The notes: generated from the letters alone by a model not told the origin. 64,000 nt of DNA from CAIWHR01 sp963734575 (GCA_963734575.1 CAVTHT010000015.1:248001-312000), one strand, 5' to 3'; counted from the stretch's first letter, positions 23,112-32,679 are shown. Numbers and translations: made by a program.

Positions 23112-23924
23112 ATGAGCACGGCTTCGACGGGGCGCATCGCCCGCTCGTATCTCTTCGTGCCGGGCGCGCGTCCCGATCGCTTCGCAAAGGCGCTCGCCGC
23201 CGGCGCCGATCGCGTGATCCTCGACCTCGAGGACGCGGTTCCACCGGAAGGCAAAGACGCCGCCCGCGATGCCGTGACGGCGTGGGTCTCCGCCACTCAT
23301 CCCGTGACCGTGCGCATCAATGCAGCGGGAACGCCGTGGTTCGCCGCCGACGTGAAGGCATGCGCGCACGCCGGCATCGAGGCGATCGTGCTGCCGAAGG
23401 CCGAGGATCCGCAGGTGATCGCGGAAGTCTTCGCCGCCACCGGCACGCGCGCGGCCGTGCTGCCGCTGGTCGAGACCGCGCAAGGGCTCTGGAAGGCGCT
23501 CGACATCGCCCGCGCGCCCGGCGTCGAGCGTCTTCTTTTCGGGACGCTCGATTTCCAGCTCGACCTCGGTATCCGCGACGACGATCTACTGCACTACCGC
23601 TCGCAGCTCGTGCTCGTCTCGCGCCTCGCGGATCGTTTGCCGCCCGTCGACGGCGTGACGCCGTCGTTCGACGACCCTGCGGTGCTCGAGCGCGACGTGC
23701 TGCGCGCCCGCGCGCTGGGGTTCGGCGGCAAGCTCTGCATCCATCCGCGCCAGGTTGCCGCCGTCAATGCCGCGTTCCGGCCGTCGGGCGAGGAGATTGC
23801 GTGGGCGCGCCGCGTGGTGGAGGCCGATGCGCGCGCGCAGGGCGCAGCCGTGGCCGTCGATGGCAAGATGGTCGACCGCCCGGTGCTGCTCAAGGCGCAG
23901 GGCATCCTCGCCGACGCGGACTGA
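23112..23924 (+). CDS. HpcH/HpaI aldolase / citrate lyase beta (CitE-like) family protein
   Basis: A 270-residue TIM-barrel lyase, intact. The opening RSYLFVPGARPDRFAKALAAGADRVILDLEDAVPP is the CitE signature, with the metal-binding Glu/Asp of DLEDAV. FGTLDFQLDLGI and FGGKLCIHPRQV follow. Free-standing CitE-like proteins cleave 3-hydroxy acyl-CoAs such as malyl-CoA, beta-methylmalyl-CoA or citramalyl-CoA. It ends the catabolic operon and would perform the final carbon-carbon cleavage after the hydratase. The start at 23112 is chosen over upstream in-frame codons because homology begins there. Confidence 0.87.
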   Translation: MSTASTGRIARSYLFVPGARPDRFAKALAAGADRVILDLEDAVPPEGKDAARDAVTAWVSATHPVTVRINAAGTPWFAADVKACAHAGIEAIVLPKAEDPQVIAEVFAATGTRAAVLPLVETAQGLWKALDIARAPGVERLLFGTLDFQLDLGIRDDDLLHYRSQLVLVSRLADRLPPVDGVTPSFDDPAVLERDVLRARALGFGGKLCIHPRQVAAVNAAFRPSGEEIAWARRVVEADARAQGAAVAVDGKMVDRPVLLKAQGILADAD

Positions 23925-24128
23925 CAGGCCGTAACGCACTCTGCCGGTCGACGCGCGGACGGCCGCGGCGCGCAAGCGTGGTCCGGATCTTGCGTTTGCG
24001 CGGGCGAGGACGGAACCGCGCCCGTGATGGGGCGGTCCGCAGGAGCACCGCCGAATGCCGGCGGCGCCGAGCTGGAGAGGCGCATGCAGCAGGCCCAACC
24101 CGATACTTCCGGAGCAGCGCGCGGTGCG

Positions 24129-25247
24129 ATGGGACCCGCGCCATGCGTCGGAGTCGTAGTCACGATTACACCGGGTGCGAATAATCCGACCAACCACGAG
24201 ACGATGACGCAGCGCGAGCTCGCGCGCCGGCTCGCGGTGCTCAAGGGCTACACCTTTGCCGGCGAGTACGACGCCGGCCGCAATTACGAGGGCCGCCGCT
24301 ATTTCGTGCCGGCCGACACCATCGTCGGCTGCGAGCGGGCGCGAGCCCTGGGCATCCGCGACGCGGACGATCTCTTCGGCGCCGTCGTGCCGCACGCGCA
24401 CATGGGGTCGAAGTCGATCACCCACGGTCTCGTCGACGACAGCGCGCGCGCGCCGCACGGCTGGTGCGCGGCATTCGGCGAGGACGTGCGCGACGCGGTG
24501 CTCGAAGGCTACGCGGCATTCACCGCTGCCGATGCCCGCCGCGGCGCGGATCACGTCTTGCGCCATGGTCCCGTGCGCGTCAAGCGCGCGACGGGAATCG
24601 GCGGACAGGGCCAGTTCGTCTGTCATGCCGGCGCGGAAGTGGACGGCGTGCTGGACGCGATCGATGCCGAGGAGATCGCGACCCTCGGCATCGTGGTCGA
24701 GGAGAACCTGCACGACGTGCAGACGTACAGCGTCGGGCAGGTGGAGGTCGCGGGAGTCGTCGCCTCGTACTGCGGCACGCAGCGCCTCACGCCCAACAAT
24801 CGCGGCGTGGAGGTCTACGGCGGCTCGACGCTGCTCGTCGTGCGCGGGGACTTCGCGGCGCTGCTGGGGCTGACGCTGCCGCCCGCCACGCGCCGCGCGA
24901 TCGAGCAGGCTCGCCGCTACGACACGGCGGCGCTCCGCTGCTTCGAGGGCATGTTCGGGTCGCGCCGGAACTACGACGTGGCGACGGGAGTGAATGCCCG
25001 CGGCGAGACTCGCTCCGGCGTGCTCGAGCAGTCCTGGCGCATGGGTGGCGCCAGCGGGGCGGAGATTGCCGCGCTCGAGGCGTTTCGTGCCGACCCCGAG
25101 CTCGACGTGGTGCGCGCCACCACGACCGAGATCTTCGGCGAGTGCGATCCGCCCCCCGCGCACGCGACCGTGTACTTCCGCGACGTGGACGAGCGCGTGG
25201 GGATGCTGACCAAGTTCACGGTGGTGGAACGTCATGCCGACGCGTGA
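24129..25247 (+). CDS. DUF3182 family protein
   Basis: About 372 residues from the ATG at 24129; an ATG at 24204 is an alternative start. It matches DUF3182 with segments FAGEYDAGRNYEGRRYFVPADTIVG, GSKSITHGLVDD and VVEENLHDVQTYSVGQVEVAG. The layout (basic VRVKRATGIGGQGQ loop, then EENL...) recalls ATP-grasp enzymes, as does the family's predicted fold, but no activity has been established to my knowledge. Its last 14 bases overlap the start of an alpha/beta hydrolase, and the pairing suggests they act together. A role in making or sealing a peptide-like or ester product is speculation. Confidence 0.82.
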   Translation: MGPAPCVGVVVTITPGANNPTNHETMTQRELARRLAVLKGYTFAGEYDAGRNYEGRRYFVPADTIVGCERARALGIRDADDLFGAVVPHAHMGSKSITHGLVDDSARAPHGWCAAFGEDVRDAVLEGYAAFTAADARRGADHVLRHGPVRVKRATGIGGQGQFVCHAGAEVDGVLDAIDAEEIATLGIVVEENLHDVQTYSVGQVEVAGVVASYCGTQRLTPNNRGVEVYGGSTLLVVRGDFAALLGLTLPPATRRAIEQARRYDTAALRCFEGMFGSRRNYDVATGVNARGETRSGVLEQSWRMGGASGAEIAALEAFRADPELDVVRATTTEIFGECDPPPAHATVYFRDVDERVGMLTKFTVVERHADA

Positions 25248-26041
25248 CGAGCCCGTCACCATCGTCGTCGATGCGGAGACGGATCGCCGGGACGATCGTC
25301 GCGCCCAGCCGGCGCGTACCCGGCGTGCTGTTCGTGCACGGCTGGGGCGGCAGCCAGGACCAGTACATCGCGCGGGCCCGCGAGGTGGCGGCGCTCGGCT
25401 GCATCTGTCTCACCTTCGACCTGCGCGGACACGTGCAGACGAAGGCGCAGAAGGAGACCGTATCGCGCGAGGAGAACCTGCACGACGTCCTGGCCGCGTA
25501 CGACGTGCTGGTGCGGCAGCGCGGCGTCGACCCGGAACGCATGGCAGTCGTCGGCAGCAGCTATGGCGGCTATCTGGCCGCCATCCTCACCGGGCTGCGC
25601 CCCGTGCGCTGGCTCGCCCTGCGGGTGCCTGCGCTGTACAAGGACTCCGAGTGGAACGTCCCGAAGGGCCAGCTGAAGAAGCAGCAGGATCTCGACGTAT
25701 ACCGCCGCAAGCCCGTTCGTCCGCACGAGAGCCGTGCCTTGCGCGGCTGCGCGAGCTTCGAGGGCGACGTGCTGATCGTCGAGTCGGAGCACGACAACGT
25801 CGTGCCGCACCAGGTGATCGTGAATTACCGGGAGGCGTGCACGCGTGCACGCTCGCTGACCTATCGCGTCATCCAGGGCGCCGATCACGGCCTGACGGCG
25901 CCGGAATGCCAGCAGACCTACACGGCACTCCTTGTGAGCTGGCTGGGCGAGGTGGCGCTGGAGAAACGGCCGGCGGTCGAGACCGCGCCGGCGAAGCCGG
26001 CGACTGCGCGGCACGTCGGAAGCGCCGCTGCCAACGAGTGA
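25234..26041 (+). CDS. Alpha/beta hydrolase, prolyl-oligopeptidase-like (one frameshift)
   Basis: A 268-residue hydrolase after removing one extra base at 25279. It has the oxyanion segment LFVHGWGGSQDQY, the nucleophile elbow GSSYGG, an acidic residue in VESEHDNVVPH and the terminal His in QGADHGLT, a complete Ser/Asp/His triad. No signal peptide is present, so it is cytoplasmic. It overlaps the end of DUF3182 by 14 bases and is surely co-translated. The substrate is unknown; the DUF3182 partner is the best lead. Confidence 0.83.
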
Positions 26042-26053
26042 CGCGGACCGTTC

Positions 26054-26524
26054 TCAGCGGCCCAGCATGCCCTGGTAGATGCCGGGTATCGAGCCCGCGA
26101 TCGGCATTGCGCCGACGGCCTTCTCGTAGAACGCTGCGGGTCCGACGCCGCCGATGATGGCGTAGGCGTAGCCGATGGCGTGCTGCGCGTGCAGCGCCGC
26201 TAGCAGCAGCGCGCGTCCGATGCCGCGGCCGCGCTCGGCCTCGAGCACACCCGCCGGGCCGAAGAAGTTGCGGCAGATCGCGTCGTGACACGCGAAGCCG
26301 ACGATGCCCTCGCCGCGCAGGGCGAGAAAGCAGGTGACCGGCAGGCGCGCGTGCGCCGCATCGACCTCGGCCTGCCACGCGGGGAACTGCTCCGAGATCC
26401 ATGCGAGCACCTGCGGCTTCTCCGGCACGAGCGCGCGGCGGATCACGATGCCCTGCGCGTGCATGGCCGTGAGCACCGGGTCCAGCGGCGGCAGTGCGTA
26501 CAGCCTGACCAGCATGTCGGCCAT
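26054..26524 (-). CDS. GNAT family N-acetyltransferase
   Basis: A 156-residue GNAT protein. The acetyl-CoA pyrophosphate loop is seen in LEAERGRGIGRALLLAAL, followed by YAYAIIGGVGPAAFYEKAVGA with the late conserved Tyr. The target is unknown. It runs convergent to the hydrolase and divergent from the Gfo/Idh gene, so it is transcribed alone. A second ATG lies 9 bases inside the chosen start. Confidence 0.82.
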   Translation of the reverse strand: MADMLVRLYALPPLDPVLTAMHAQGIVIRRALVPEKPQVLAWISEQFPAWQAEVDAAHARLPVTCFLALRGEGIVGFACHDAICRNFFGPAGVLEAERGRGIGRALLLAALHAQHAIGYAYAIIGGVGPAAFYEKAVGAMPIAGSIPGIYQGMLGR

Positions 26525-26665
26525 GTCACTCTCCCACGACGTCGCGCCATTGTAGGGGCTCGCGATGCGTGCTGGTCGCCAGCACGCACGAACGCACGGC
26601 AACAGCTTCAGCACGCCCCGGGTCGCGTGTACAGTGGTGCGCCATTCAACGGGAGCATCGCAGAC

Positions 26666-27839
26666 ATGACCGACTCGAGACAGCGGTTCGGAAGGCCCCT
26701 GCGCCTGGGCCTCATCGGCGGAGCGCCGGGCACCTGGATCGCCAACATGCATCGCACCGCAGCGGAGCTCGACGGCTGGTGGCGCGTGGTCGCCGGCACG
26801 TTCTCGAGCGACCCCGGGCGGTCGCGGGCGGCGGGGCTCGCGCTGGGCGTCGAGCCGGCGCGCAGCTACGGCGACGTCGCCGAGATGTTCGTACGCGAGC
26901 GTGCGCGCGACAATGGCATCGATGCCGTGGCGATCGTCACGCCCAACGACACGCATTACCGCTTTTCCGCGGCCGCGCTGGACGCGGGCCTCGACGTGGT
27001 CTGCGACAAGCCGGTTGCGGGCGATTTTCGCGAGGCGTGCGATCTCGTCGCGCGATCGCGCGATGGCGCGCGGCTCTTCGCCATTGCGCACGGCTACTCG
27101 GCGTATCCCATGATCCGCCATGCGCGCTGGGCTCGTGGGCGAGGGCGTGCTCGGTGAGTTGCGCATGGCGCAAGTCGAGTACATCCAGAGTGGTCTCGCC
27201 ACGCGCATCGAGGACGGACCGCAGAACAACCGCTCGCGCTGGGTGCTCGATCCCGCGCGCAGCGGCCTCGCGCTGGTGATGAGCGCGATCGGCTGCCACG
27301 CGCAGCATCTGCTCTGCTTCGCGGCCCAACGTCCCGTCGTCCGCGTGAGTGCCGACGTGCAGGCCGTCATGCCGGGCCGGAAGGTGATCGACTACGTCTC
27401 GGCCCTGCTGGAGCTCGAGGGCGGCGCGCGCGGGACACTCACCGTCACCCAGGCGGCTGCGGGCGGCGAAAACGACATCCGACTGCGCCTGTACGGCGAC
27501 AAGGGGATGCTGGACTGGAATCACCGCGAGGCGAGCTATCTGCGCCTCGCGCTGCAGGGCGAGCCCGTGCGCATCATCGGTCGCGGCGATCCCTGGCTGC
27601 CGCCGGAAATCCTCGCCACCGGCCGCATTCCACGCGGTCACCCGGAGGGTCTCCGCGAGGCGTTCGCGAACATCTACGCCGAGGTGGCGCAGGAGCGCGT
27701 CGCGCTCGCTCTGGGCGAGGCCCCGCCGTGTTTTCCGTATCCACGCATCGAGGACGGAGCGCACACGATGGCATTCATCGAGGCCTGCGTCGCGTCACAG
27801 GCGTCGGGATGTTGGACGGAGGTCGCGCGCCTCCCCTGA
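26666..27839 (+). CDS. Gfo/Idh/MocA family oxidoreductase (one frameshift)
   Basis: A 390-residue NAD(P)-dependent oxidoreductase after removing one extra base at 27128. The N-terminal Rossmann motif is LGLIGGAPGTWIANMH. The dinucleotide-fold signature continues with VAIVTPNDTHYRFSAAALDAGLDVVCDKPVA, containing the catalytic-lysine motif CDKP. The C-terminal substrate domain reads in the next frame. Members oxidise sugars, inositols or related polyols. It runs convergent to the TauD gene and is probably monocistronic; the substrate is unknown. Confidence 0.85.
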
Positions 27840-27880
27840 CGGCGGCCGCGCAGGCGCGCGGATTCGAATCAAGGCCGGCC

Positions 27881-28768
27881 TCAGGCTGATGCGCCGGCGA
27901 ACGTCGGTGCGAGCACGTCCAGCGCCGCGACACCCGTTTCCTTCACGGTGATGCGCCACAGCGTGCGCGGATCGTCGGCATCGACGAGCGTCGCCGAGTG
28001 CAGGAGCGATGCATTGTCCCAGATGACCACGTCCCCCACACCGTAACGCAGAGCGTAGACGTACTTCGCCTGCGTTGCGTGGGCCGCGAGCTCGTCGAGG
28101 AGCGCCACCGCCTCGTCGTCGGGCATGCCGACGATCCCGTAGGAGCTGCCGGACACCGCGTACAGCGCCTTGCGGCCCGTGACCGGGTGTGGCCGCACGA
28201 CGGGATGCGTGATCACGGGCATTCGTGCCTTCTGCTCGGCCGTGAGCGTCGAGGCCGCAGTGCGGCCCGCGCTTTCCGGCACCTTGCGATTGCCGTAGTG
28301 ATGCACCGCAACCAGCGTGTCGATGTGCGCCTTCATGTGCTCCGGCAGATCGTCGTACGCGGCGTACTGATTTGCAAACAACGTGTCGCCGCCGCGGCGC
28401 GGCACCTCGATCGAATAAAGCATGGTGGCGCGCGCGGGCACCTCGAGGTACGAGTAATCGGTGTGGAAATAGGTGCCCGCATCGGCGAGCCCGACGGGCT
28501 GCCCGTCGCGCTGGCGATTGGACAGGATCAGGATGTTCGGGTCGTCCGGATGATGGAACTGGTCGATCACGTGCGGCTCTGGCGGGCCGAAGCGCCGCGC
28601 GAACACGACATATTGCGCTGGCGTCAGCGATTGGCCGCGCAGCACCAGCACCTGGCCGCGGAAGAACGCCTGCTCGAGTTCGCGGAATGCGGCGTCGGGG
28701 AAAGGCGACGCAAGATCGACGCCGCGGGCTTCAAGACCAAAACCGGGGCCGAGTGGTTGCAGCTCCAT
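27881..28768 (-). CDS. TauD/TfdA family alpha-ketoglutarate-dependent dioxygenase
   Basis: A 295-residue Fe(II)/2-oxoglutarate dioxygenase, intact. The iron triad is visible as HTD in YFHTDYSY and the distal His in NASLLHSATL. The 2-oxoglutarate-binding Arg is in RTLWRITVKE. The family hydroxylates substrates such as taurine, 2,4-D or sulfonates. It is the last gene of the minus-strand run with the TRAP transporter, starting 12 bases after dctM stops. It probably acts on the imported compound. Nothing in the sequence fixes the substrate. Confidence 0.9.
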   Translation of the reverse strand: MELQPLGPGFGLEARGVDLASPFPDAAFRELEQAFFRGQVLVLRGQSLTPAQYVVFARRFGPPEPHVIDQFHHPDDPNILILSNRQRDGQPVGLADAGTYFHTDYSYLEVPARATMLYSIEVPRRGGDTLFANQYAAYDDLPEHMKAHIDTLVAVHHYGNRKVPESAGRTAASTLTAEQKARMPVITHPVVRPHPVTGRKALYAVSGSSYGIVGMPDDEAVALLDELAAHATQAKYVYALRYGVGDVVIWDNASLLHSATLVDADDPRTLWRITVKETGVAALDVLAPTFAGASA

Positions 28769-28780
28769 GGTGTGGTGCTC

Positions 28781-30100
28781 CTATTTCAGGAACTCCGGAC
28801 GCAAGAGACGCGGCAGCACCAGCGGGATCTCCGGCCAGATGATGAGCATCGCCAGGACCAGCAGCATGGGCACCAGCATGATCATCGTGTCCTTGAGCGC
28901 GAAGCGCAAGCGTACCTTGGCAATCGCGCAGGAGATGAGGAGGCACAGGCCGTAAGGTGGTGTCACCAGCCCGAAGGCAAGGGCGACGATGCCGATGATC
29001 GCGAACGAGACCGGATGCATGTGCGCCGATTCCGTCAGGGGCTGGAGCGTCGTGCCGACGATGATGATGGCCGGAATGGCGTCGAGGAAGCAGCCGACGA
29101 TGAGGAATACGATCGCTACGAGGAAGCCGACGCCGACGATGCCCAGGCCCCACGTCTGCACCGTCGCGAGGAGTGCCTTGGGCATCTGGTAATACGCGAG
29201 AAGGAAGCCGAACACCGATGCCGTGCCCACGCAGAAGAGCGAAACCGCCGACAGCTTGCCGGTCTCGAGCAGCGCGGTCCAAAGGTGATGGCGGTCCATC
29301 TCGCGGTAAACGAGAAGCGACAGCACGGCCGCATAGATCACCGCTGCCGCCGCGGACTCGGTTGCGGTGAACCAACCCAGCAGGATCCCGCCGACCACGA
29401 TGAACGGAGTCATCAGCGCCGGCACCGCGACGGCGACGGCGACGAGGAATTCGCGCCACGTCGCCCGCGGATAGGTCGGGTAATGGCGCACCTTGGCGTA
29501 GACGTGGACGGTGGCCATCTGCGCGAGGCAGAGCAGCACTCCGGGGATGACCCCGGCGAGGTAGAGCGCACCGATCGAGACGTTGAGCACCCCGCCCCAG
29601 ACGATCATCAGGATCGAGGGCGGAATGATGACCGCGAGCACGGCCGACACGGCGGTGATCGCGATGGAGAAGCTGAGGTCGTAGCCTTCCTTGACCTGGG
29701 CTTCGATGAAGATCTTGCCCTGGCTCGCCGCATCCGCGGTCGACGAGCCGGAAATGCCGGCGAAAAACACGGACAGCAGCACGTTGATCTGCGCGAGCGC
29801 GCCCGGCAGGTTGCCGACCATCGCGCGGGAAAGGCGGACCAGGCGGTCGGTGATGCCGCCGATGTTCATCAGGTTCGCCGTCAGCAGGAAGAACGGCACC
29901 GCGAGCAGGATGAACGAGTTGTAGGCCTTGAACGTGGTGTTGAAGATGACCAGCGGCGACAGGCGCGGCTCGAGCATCAGAATCGGCAGGCACGCGAGTC
30001 CGAGCGCGAAGGCGATCGGCACGCGCAGGATCATGAGCAGGAAGAAGCTGCCGAACAGGATCGCGGCGGCGAACCCGGGCGTGAGCGTCGCGCCGCTCAC
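28781..30100 (-). CDS. dctM: TRAP transporter large permease (DctM)
   Basis: A 439-residue, very hydrophobic protein with about 12 membrane segments. It carries family features such as VPFFLLTANLMNIGGITDRLVRL and FAGISGSSTADAAS, and the late VTPPYGLCLLI. The GTG start overlaps the dctQ stop (GTGA). With DctP and DctQ it forms a sodium-driven high-affinity importer of organic acids. Intact, and followed closely by the TauD gene. Confidence 0.93.
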   Translation of the reverse strand: MSGATLTPGFAAAILFGSFFLLMILRVPIAFALGLACLPILMLEPRLSPLVIFNTTFKAYNSFILLAVPFFLLTANLMNIGGITDRLVRLSRAMVGNLPGALAQINVLLSVFFAGISGSSTADAASQGKIFIEAQVKEGYDLSFSIAITAVSAVLAVIIPPSILMIVWGGVLNVSIGALYLAGVIPGVLLCLAQMATVHVYAKVRHYPTYPRATWREFLVAVAVAVPALMTPFIVVGGILLGWFTATESAAAAVIYAAVLSLLVYREMDRHHLWTALLETGKLSAVSLFCVGTASVFGFLLAYYQMPKALLATVQTWGLGIVGVGFLVAIVFLIVGCFLDAIPAIIIVGTTLQPLTESAHMHPVSFAIIGIVALAFGLVTPPYGLCLLISCAIAKVRLRFALKDTMIMLVPMLLVLAMLIIWPEIPLVLPRLLRPEFLK

Positions 30101-30580
30101 TTTTCCATCGCCGCCGCGAGGACCCGGGCGTCGGCGCGAAAGCGCGGGCCGAGGAAGAGCAACCACGTGAGCCCGGTGACCGGCCAGGCCACGAAGATGT
30201 ACCCCATGGGCAAATCGGCAAGCTCGGAGGTCTGTTCCCACCCGAACTGCACGAACTTGATGCCGTACCAAACGAACACGAGCGCGAAGATCAGCACGCA
30301 GACGTTCGCGACCAGCCGCAGGAGCGCGTTGGGTCCAGGACGGAGCTCCGGCCACACGTCGACGTCGAAATGGGAACCGTCGCGAATGCCGACCATCGCG
30401 CCGAGCATGATCATCCAGATGAAAAGGAAGCGCGCCATCTCCTCGGTCCAGATCCAGTGCGGAATGAGCTCGGTGAAGCGCGAGAAGATCTGGATCGTGA
30501 CCGGGACGATCAGGATCGCCGACGGTAGCCGCCGAGCAGGACGTCCAGCAGCCGTCCGTACGCTTCAATGAGCTGCTCAT
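30097..30580 (-). CDS. dctQ: TRAP transporter small permease (DctQ), N-terminus unresolved (frameshift)
   Basis: The last 113 residues (EEMARFLFIWMIMLGAMVGIRDGSHFDVDVWPEL and two further membrane segments) are a typical DctQ. Upstream, the expected IEAYGRLLDVLLGG and PSAILIVPVTIQIFSRFTELIPHWIW segments lie in different frames. They can be joined by adding one base near 30527. The start codon is not certain; an ATG at 30580 needs a second one-base correction. Total length would then be about 161 residues, normal for DctQ. The stop overlaps dctM. Confidence 0.75.
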
Positions 30581-30610
30581 GCCGTTCCTCGCGCGGGCTG
30601 ATAGCGCACG

Positions 30611-30645
30611 AAAAAAAACCGGCGGGTGGCGCTCGCTCCCGCCGC
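30611..30645 (-). terminator. Rho-independent terminator between dctP and dctQ
   Basis: On the minus strand a stem CGGCGGG/CCCGCCG (plus-strand 30638-30644 and 30620-30626) with an 11-base loop is followed by eight T residues (plus-strand A run 30611-30618). It lies just after the dctP stop and before dctQ in the same direction. It should stop most transcripts after dctP and let a fraction pass to dctQM. Confidence 0.85.
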
Positions 30646-30659
30646 GACTCGGTCGGCTA

Positions 30660-31652
30660 CTACATCGAGTTGATCTTGGCGTAGATGCCGTCGGCACCGA
30701 TTTCCTTGGCGTAGTCGGCCATGACGGGGTCGACAGCCTTCTTCATCGCGGCGCGGTCGGCGAACGGGATGCGCTTGAGCTTGCCTGCCTTCTCGAGGGC
30801 TACGAGCTTGGCGGCGTCCTCACCGGACTCGACCTGCCGCCCATAAGCCCCGGCCTCCTTGCCGGCGCGCACGATCGCGGCCTGCAGGTCCGGCGGCAGC
30901 TTCTTGAACGTCTTGGCGGAGAAGCAGAGCGGACGGATCGTGATCGCGTGCTGGGTCATCAGCAGATTGGGGCCCACCTCATAGAATTTCATCGCCTCGA
31001 CGCCGGCGGCCTCGTTCTCGCCCGCCTGGATCACGCCGTTCTGGATGGCGTTGTACACCTCGTCGTACGCGATCACCGTCGGCGACATGCCCGTCGCGGC
31101 GAAGGTCTTGCTCCAGATCGGCGCTCCCTGCACGCGCACCTTGAGGCCCTTCAGCTCCTGCAGGTTGTGGATGGCCTTGTTGGCGAAGATGTTGCGCGTG
31201 CCTCCGCCGGCGAAGCCGATGAGCATGACGTCCGCCTTCTGCGCGACCTCGTCGGCGACCGGTTTCAGCACGTCCGCATCGAGCACCTTGTTCCAGTGGT
31301 CGAGGTCGCGGAACAGGAACGGCGCATCGATGAACGGCGCCGCCTTGGAGAACGTGGACATGTGCGCCGGCGACACGATCGCGTAATCGACCGAGATGCC
31401 CTGGTTCATGAAGGCGAAGTAGTCCTTCTCGAGACCGAGCTCGCTGTTCTTGTGAAGCACGAACTCGATGGGCTTGCCGTAGTACTTCTTCACCAGCTCC
31501 CCGAAGCGCACGAGAGCCTTGGTGAAGGCGTGGTCGTCGTTGAACTGCGAGGCGCCGTGCAGCGTGATCGGCTGCTGCGCGTGGGCGGCGAAGCTGAACG
31601 CCAGGGTGAATGCGGCAAGGACGCGAACGAGTGCACGCAGCAACGGTTGCAT
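30660..31652 (-). CDS. dctP: TRAP transporter substrate-binding protein (DctP family)
   Basis: A 330-residue periplasmic binding protein. Signal peptide ends AAHA-QQ. Conserved pieces are LKGLKVRVQGAPIWSKTFAATG and AIQNGVIQAGENEA, the region that contacts the substrate carboxylate through its Arg. The ATG at 31652 is chosen because a strong AGGAGG ribosome binding site lies five bases upstream. It is followed by a terminator and then dctQM, so it is likely made in excess over the permease. Ligand unknown. Confidence 0.92.
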   Translation of the reverse strand: MQPLLRALVRVLAAFTLAFSFAAHAQQPITLHGASQFNDDHAFTKALVRFGELVKKYYGKPIEFVLHKNSELGLEKDYFAFMNQGISVDYAIVSPAHMSTFSKAAPFIDAPFLFRDLDHWNKVLDADVLKPVADEVAQKADVMLIGFAGGGTRNIFANKAIHNLQELKGLKVRVQGAPIWSKTFAATGMSPTVIAYDEVYNAIQNGVIQAGENEAAGVEAMKFYEVGPNLLMTQHAITIRPLCFSAKTFKKLPPDLQAAIVRAGKEAGAYGRQVESGEDAAKLVALEKAGKLKRIPFADRAAMKKAVDPVMADYAKEIGADGIYAKINSM

Positions 31653-31773
31653 GACGACCTCCTCCATTGAACCCGCGATGACGATCGGCGACTGGGTGTC
31701 GCCTGTTCTGCTGCCGGCCGCACATTCAACGCCTGCGGCGGGTCGGTGTCAACGACGTTCGCGCCGACCGGCG

Positions 31774-32538
31774 TCAGGGCATGTACTGACCGCCGTTGAC
31801 CTCGAGCACTTGGCCCGTCACGTAGCTGCTCGTCGTGTCCGATGCGAGATACAGGAAGGTGCCGGCGCACTCGTGCGGCGTGCCGAGCCGGTTCATCGGT
31901 ATCGTCGCCTGCATCGCGGCGAGCTGTTCCGCGGTGGAATAGCGCTCGTGGAAGGGCGTCACGATCACGCCGGGCGACACCGCGTTCACGCGGATGCCAT
32001 CGGCGACGACCTCCTTCGCCCACCCCTTGGTGGCGGTGGAGATGAATCCCTTGGCGGCCGCATAGAGCACGGCACCGCCGCCGCCGCCGTTGCGCGCGGC
32101 GATCGACGTGACGTTGATGATGTTGCCCGACTTCTGCGCGCGCATGACGGGCACCACGGCACGCATGAAGAGCGCCACCTGCGTGACGTTGAGGGCCAGC
32201 ACGCGCTGGATGTGCTCGGCGGTGTATTCCTCGATGCGGATGCGCCCGAGCATGCCGCCCGCGTTGTTGACCAGCACGTCGATCCGGCCGAACGCTTCCA
32301 TCGCAGCGGCCACGACGCCGTCGACCGCCGCGGGCTCCATCAGGTTGCCACCGGTGATGGCAGCCTCCGTGCCCGTCGCGCGCACCTCGCGAGCGACGTC
32401 CTCGGCGGCAGCCTTGCTTTCGTTGTAATGGATCACGAGCTTCGAGCCGCATTGCGCGAAGGCGCGCGCGGCAGCAGCCCCAATACCCGTGGAGGCGCCC
32501 GTGACGACCACCACTTTTCCCTGCAGATCTTCCAGCAT
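31774..32538 (-). CDS. SDR family NAD(P)-dependent oxidoreductase
   Basis: A 254-residue classical short-chain dehydrogenase. Seen are the cofactor motif TGASTGIGAAAA, the NNAG motif, the catalytic Ser in INVTSIAARNG, and the YxxxK pair in LYAAAKG. It resembles FabG-like reductases or dehydrogenases acting on alcohols. AAGGAG precedes the start. It lies between the bicupin and dctP genes in the minus-strand operon and probably oxidises the imported substrate. Confidence 0.9.
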   Translation of the reverse strand: MLEDLQGKVVVVTGASTGIGAAAARAFAQCGSKLVIHYNESKAAAEDVAREVRATGTEAAITGGNLMEPAAVDGVVAAAMEAFGRIDVLVNNAGGMLGRIRIEEYTAEHIQRVLALNVTQVALFMRAVVPVMRAQKSGNIINVTSIAARNGGGGGAVLYAAAKGFISTATKGWAKEVVADGIRVNAVSPGVIVTPFHERYSTAEQLAAMQATIPMNRLGTPHECAGTFLYLASDTTSSYVTGQVLEVNGGQYMP

Positions 32539-32679
32539 CGAGCTTCTCCTTGTGCGGCCAGCGTCGGCGCTGCCGCTATGGACGATTCTATGCGGCGGGC
32601 ACGCCCGTGCGGCGGGCCGCATCGAACGTGCCGCCACGGGGCCGCCGTTGCCGGGTGCGTCCGGCAGCGACCTCGTGCA

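Noticed and set aside
27998..30571. An 857-codon plus-strand frame opposite TauD and dctM.
   Set aside because: It is rich in Arg, His, Asp and Glu with no motif; it mirrors the membrane-protein codons of dctM on the other strand.
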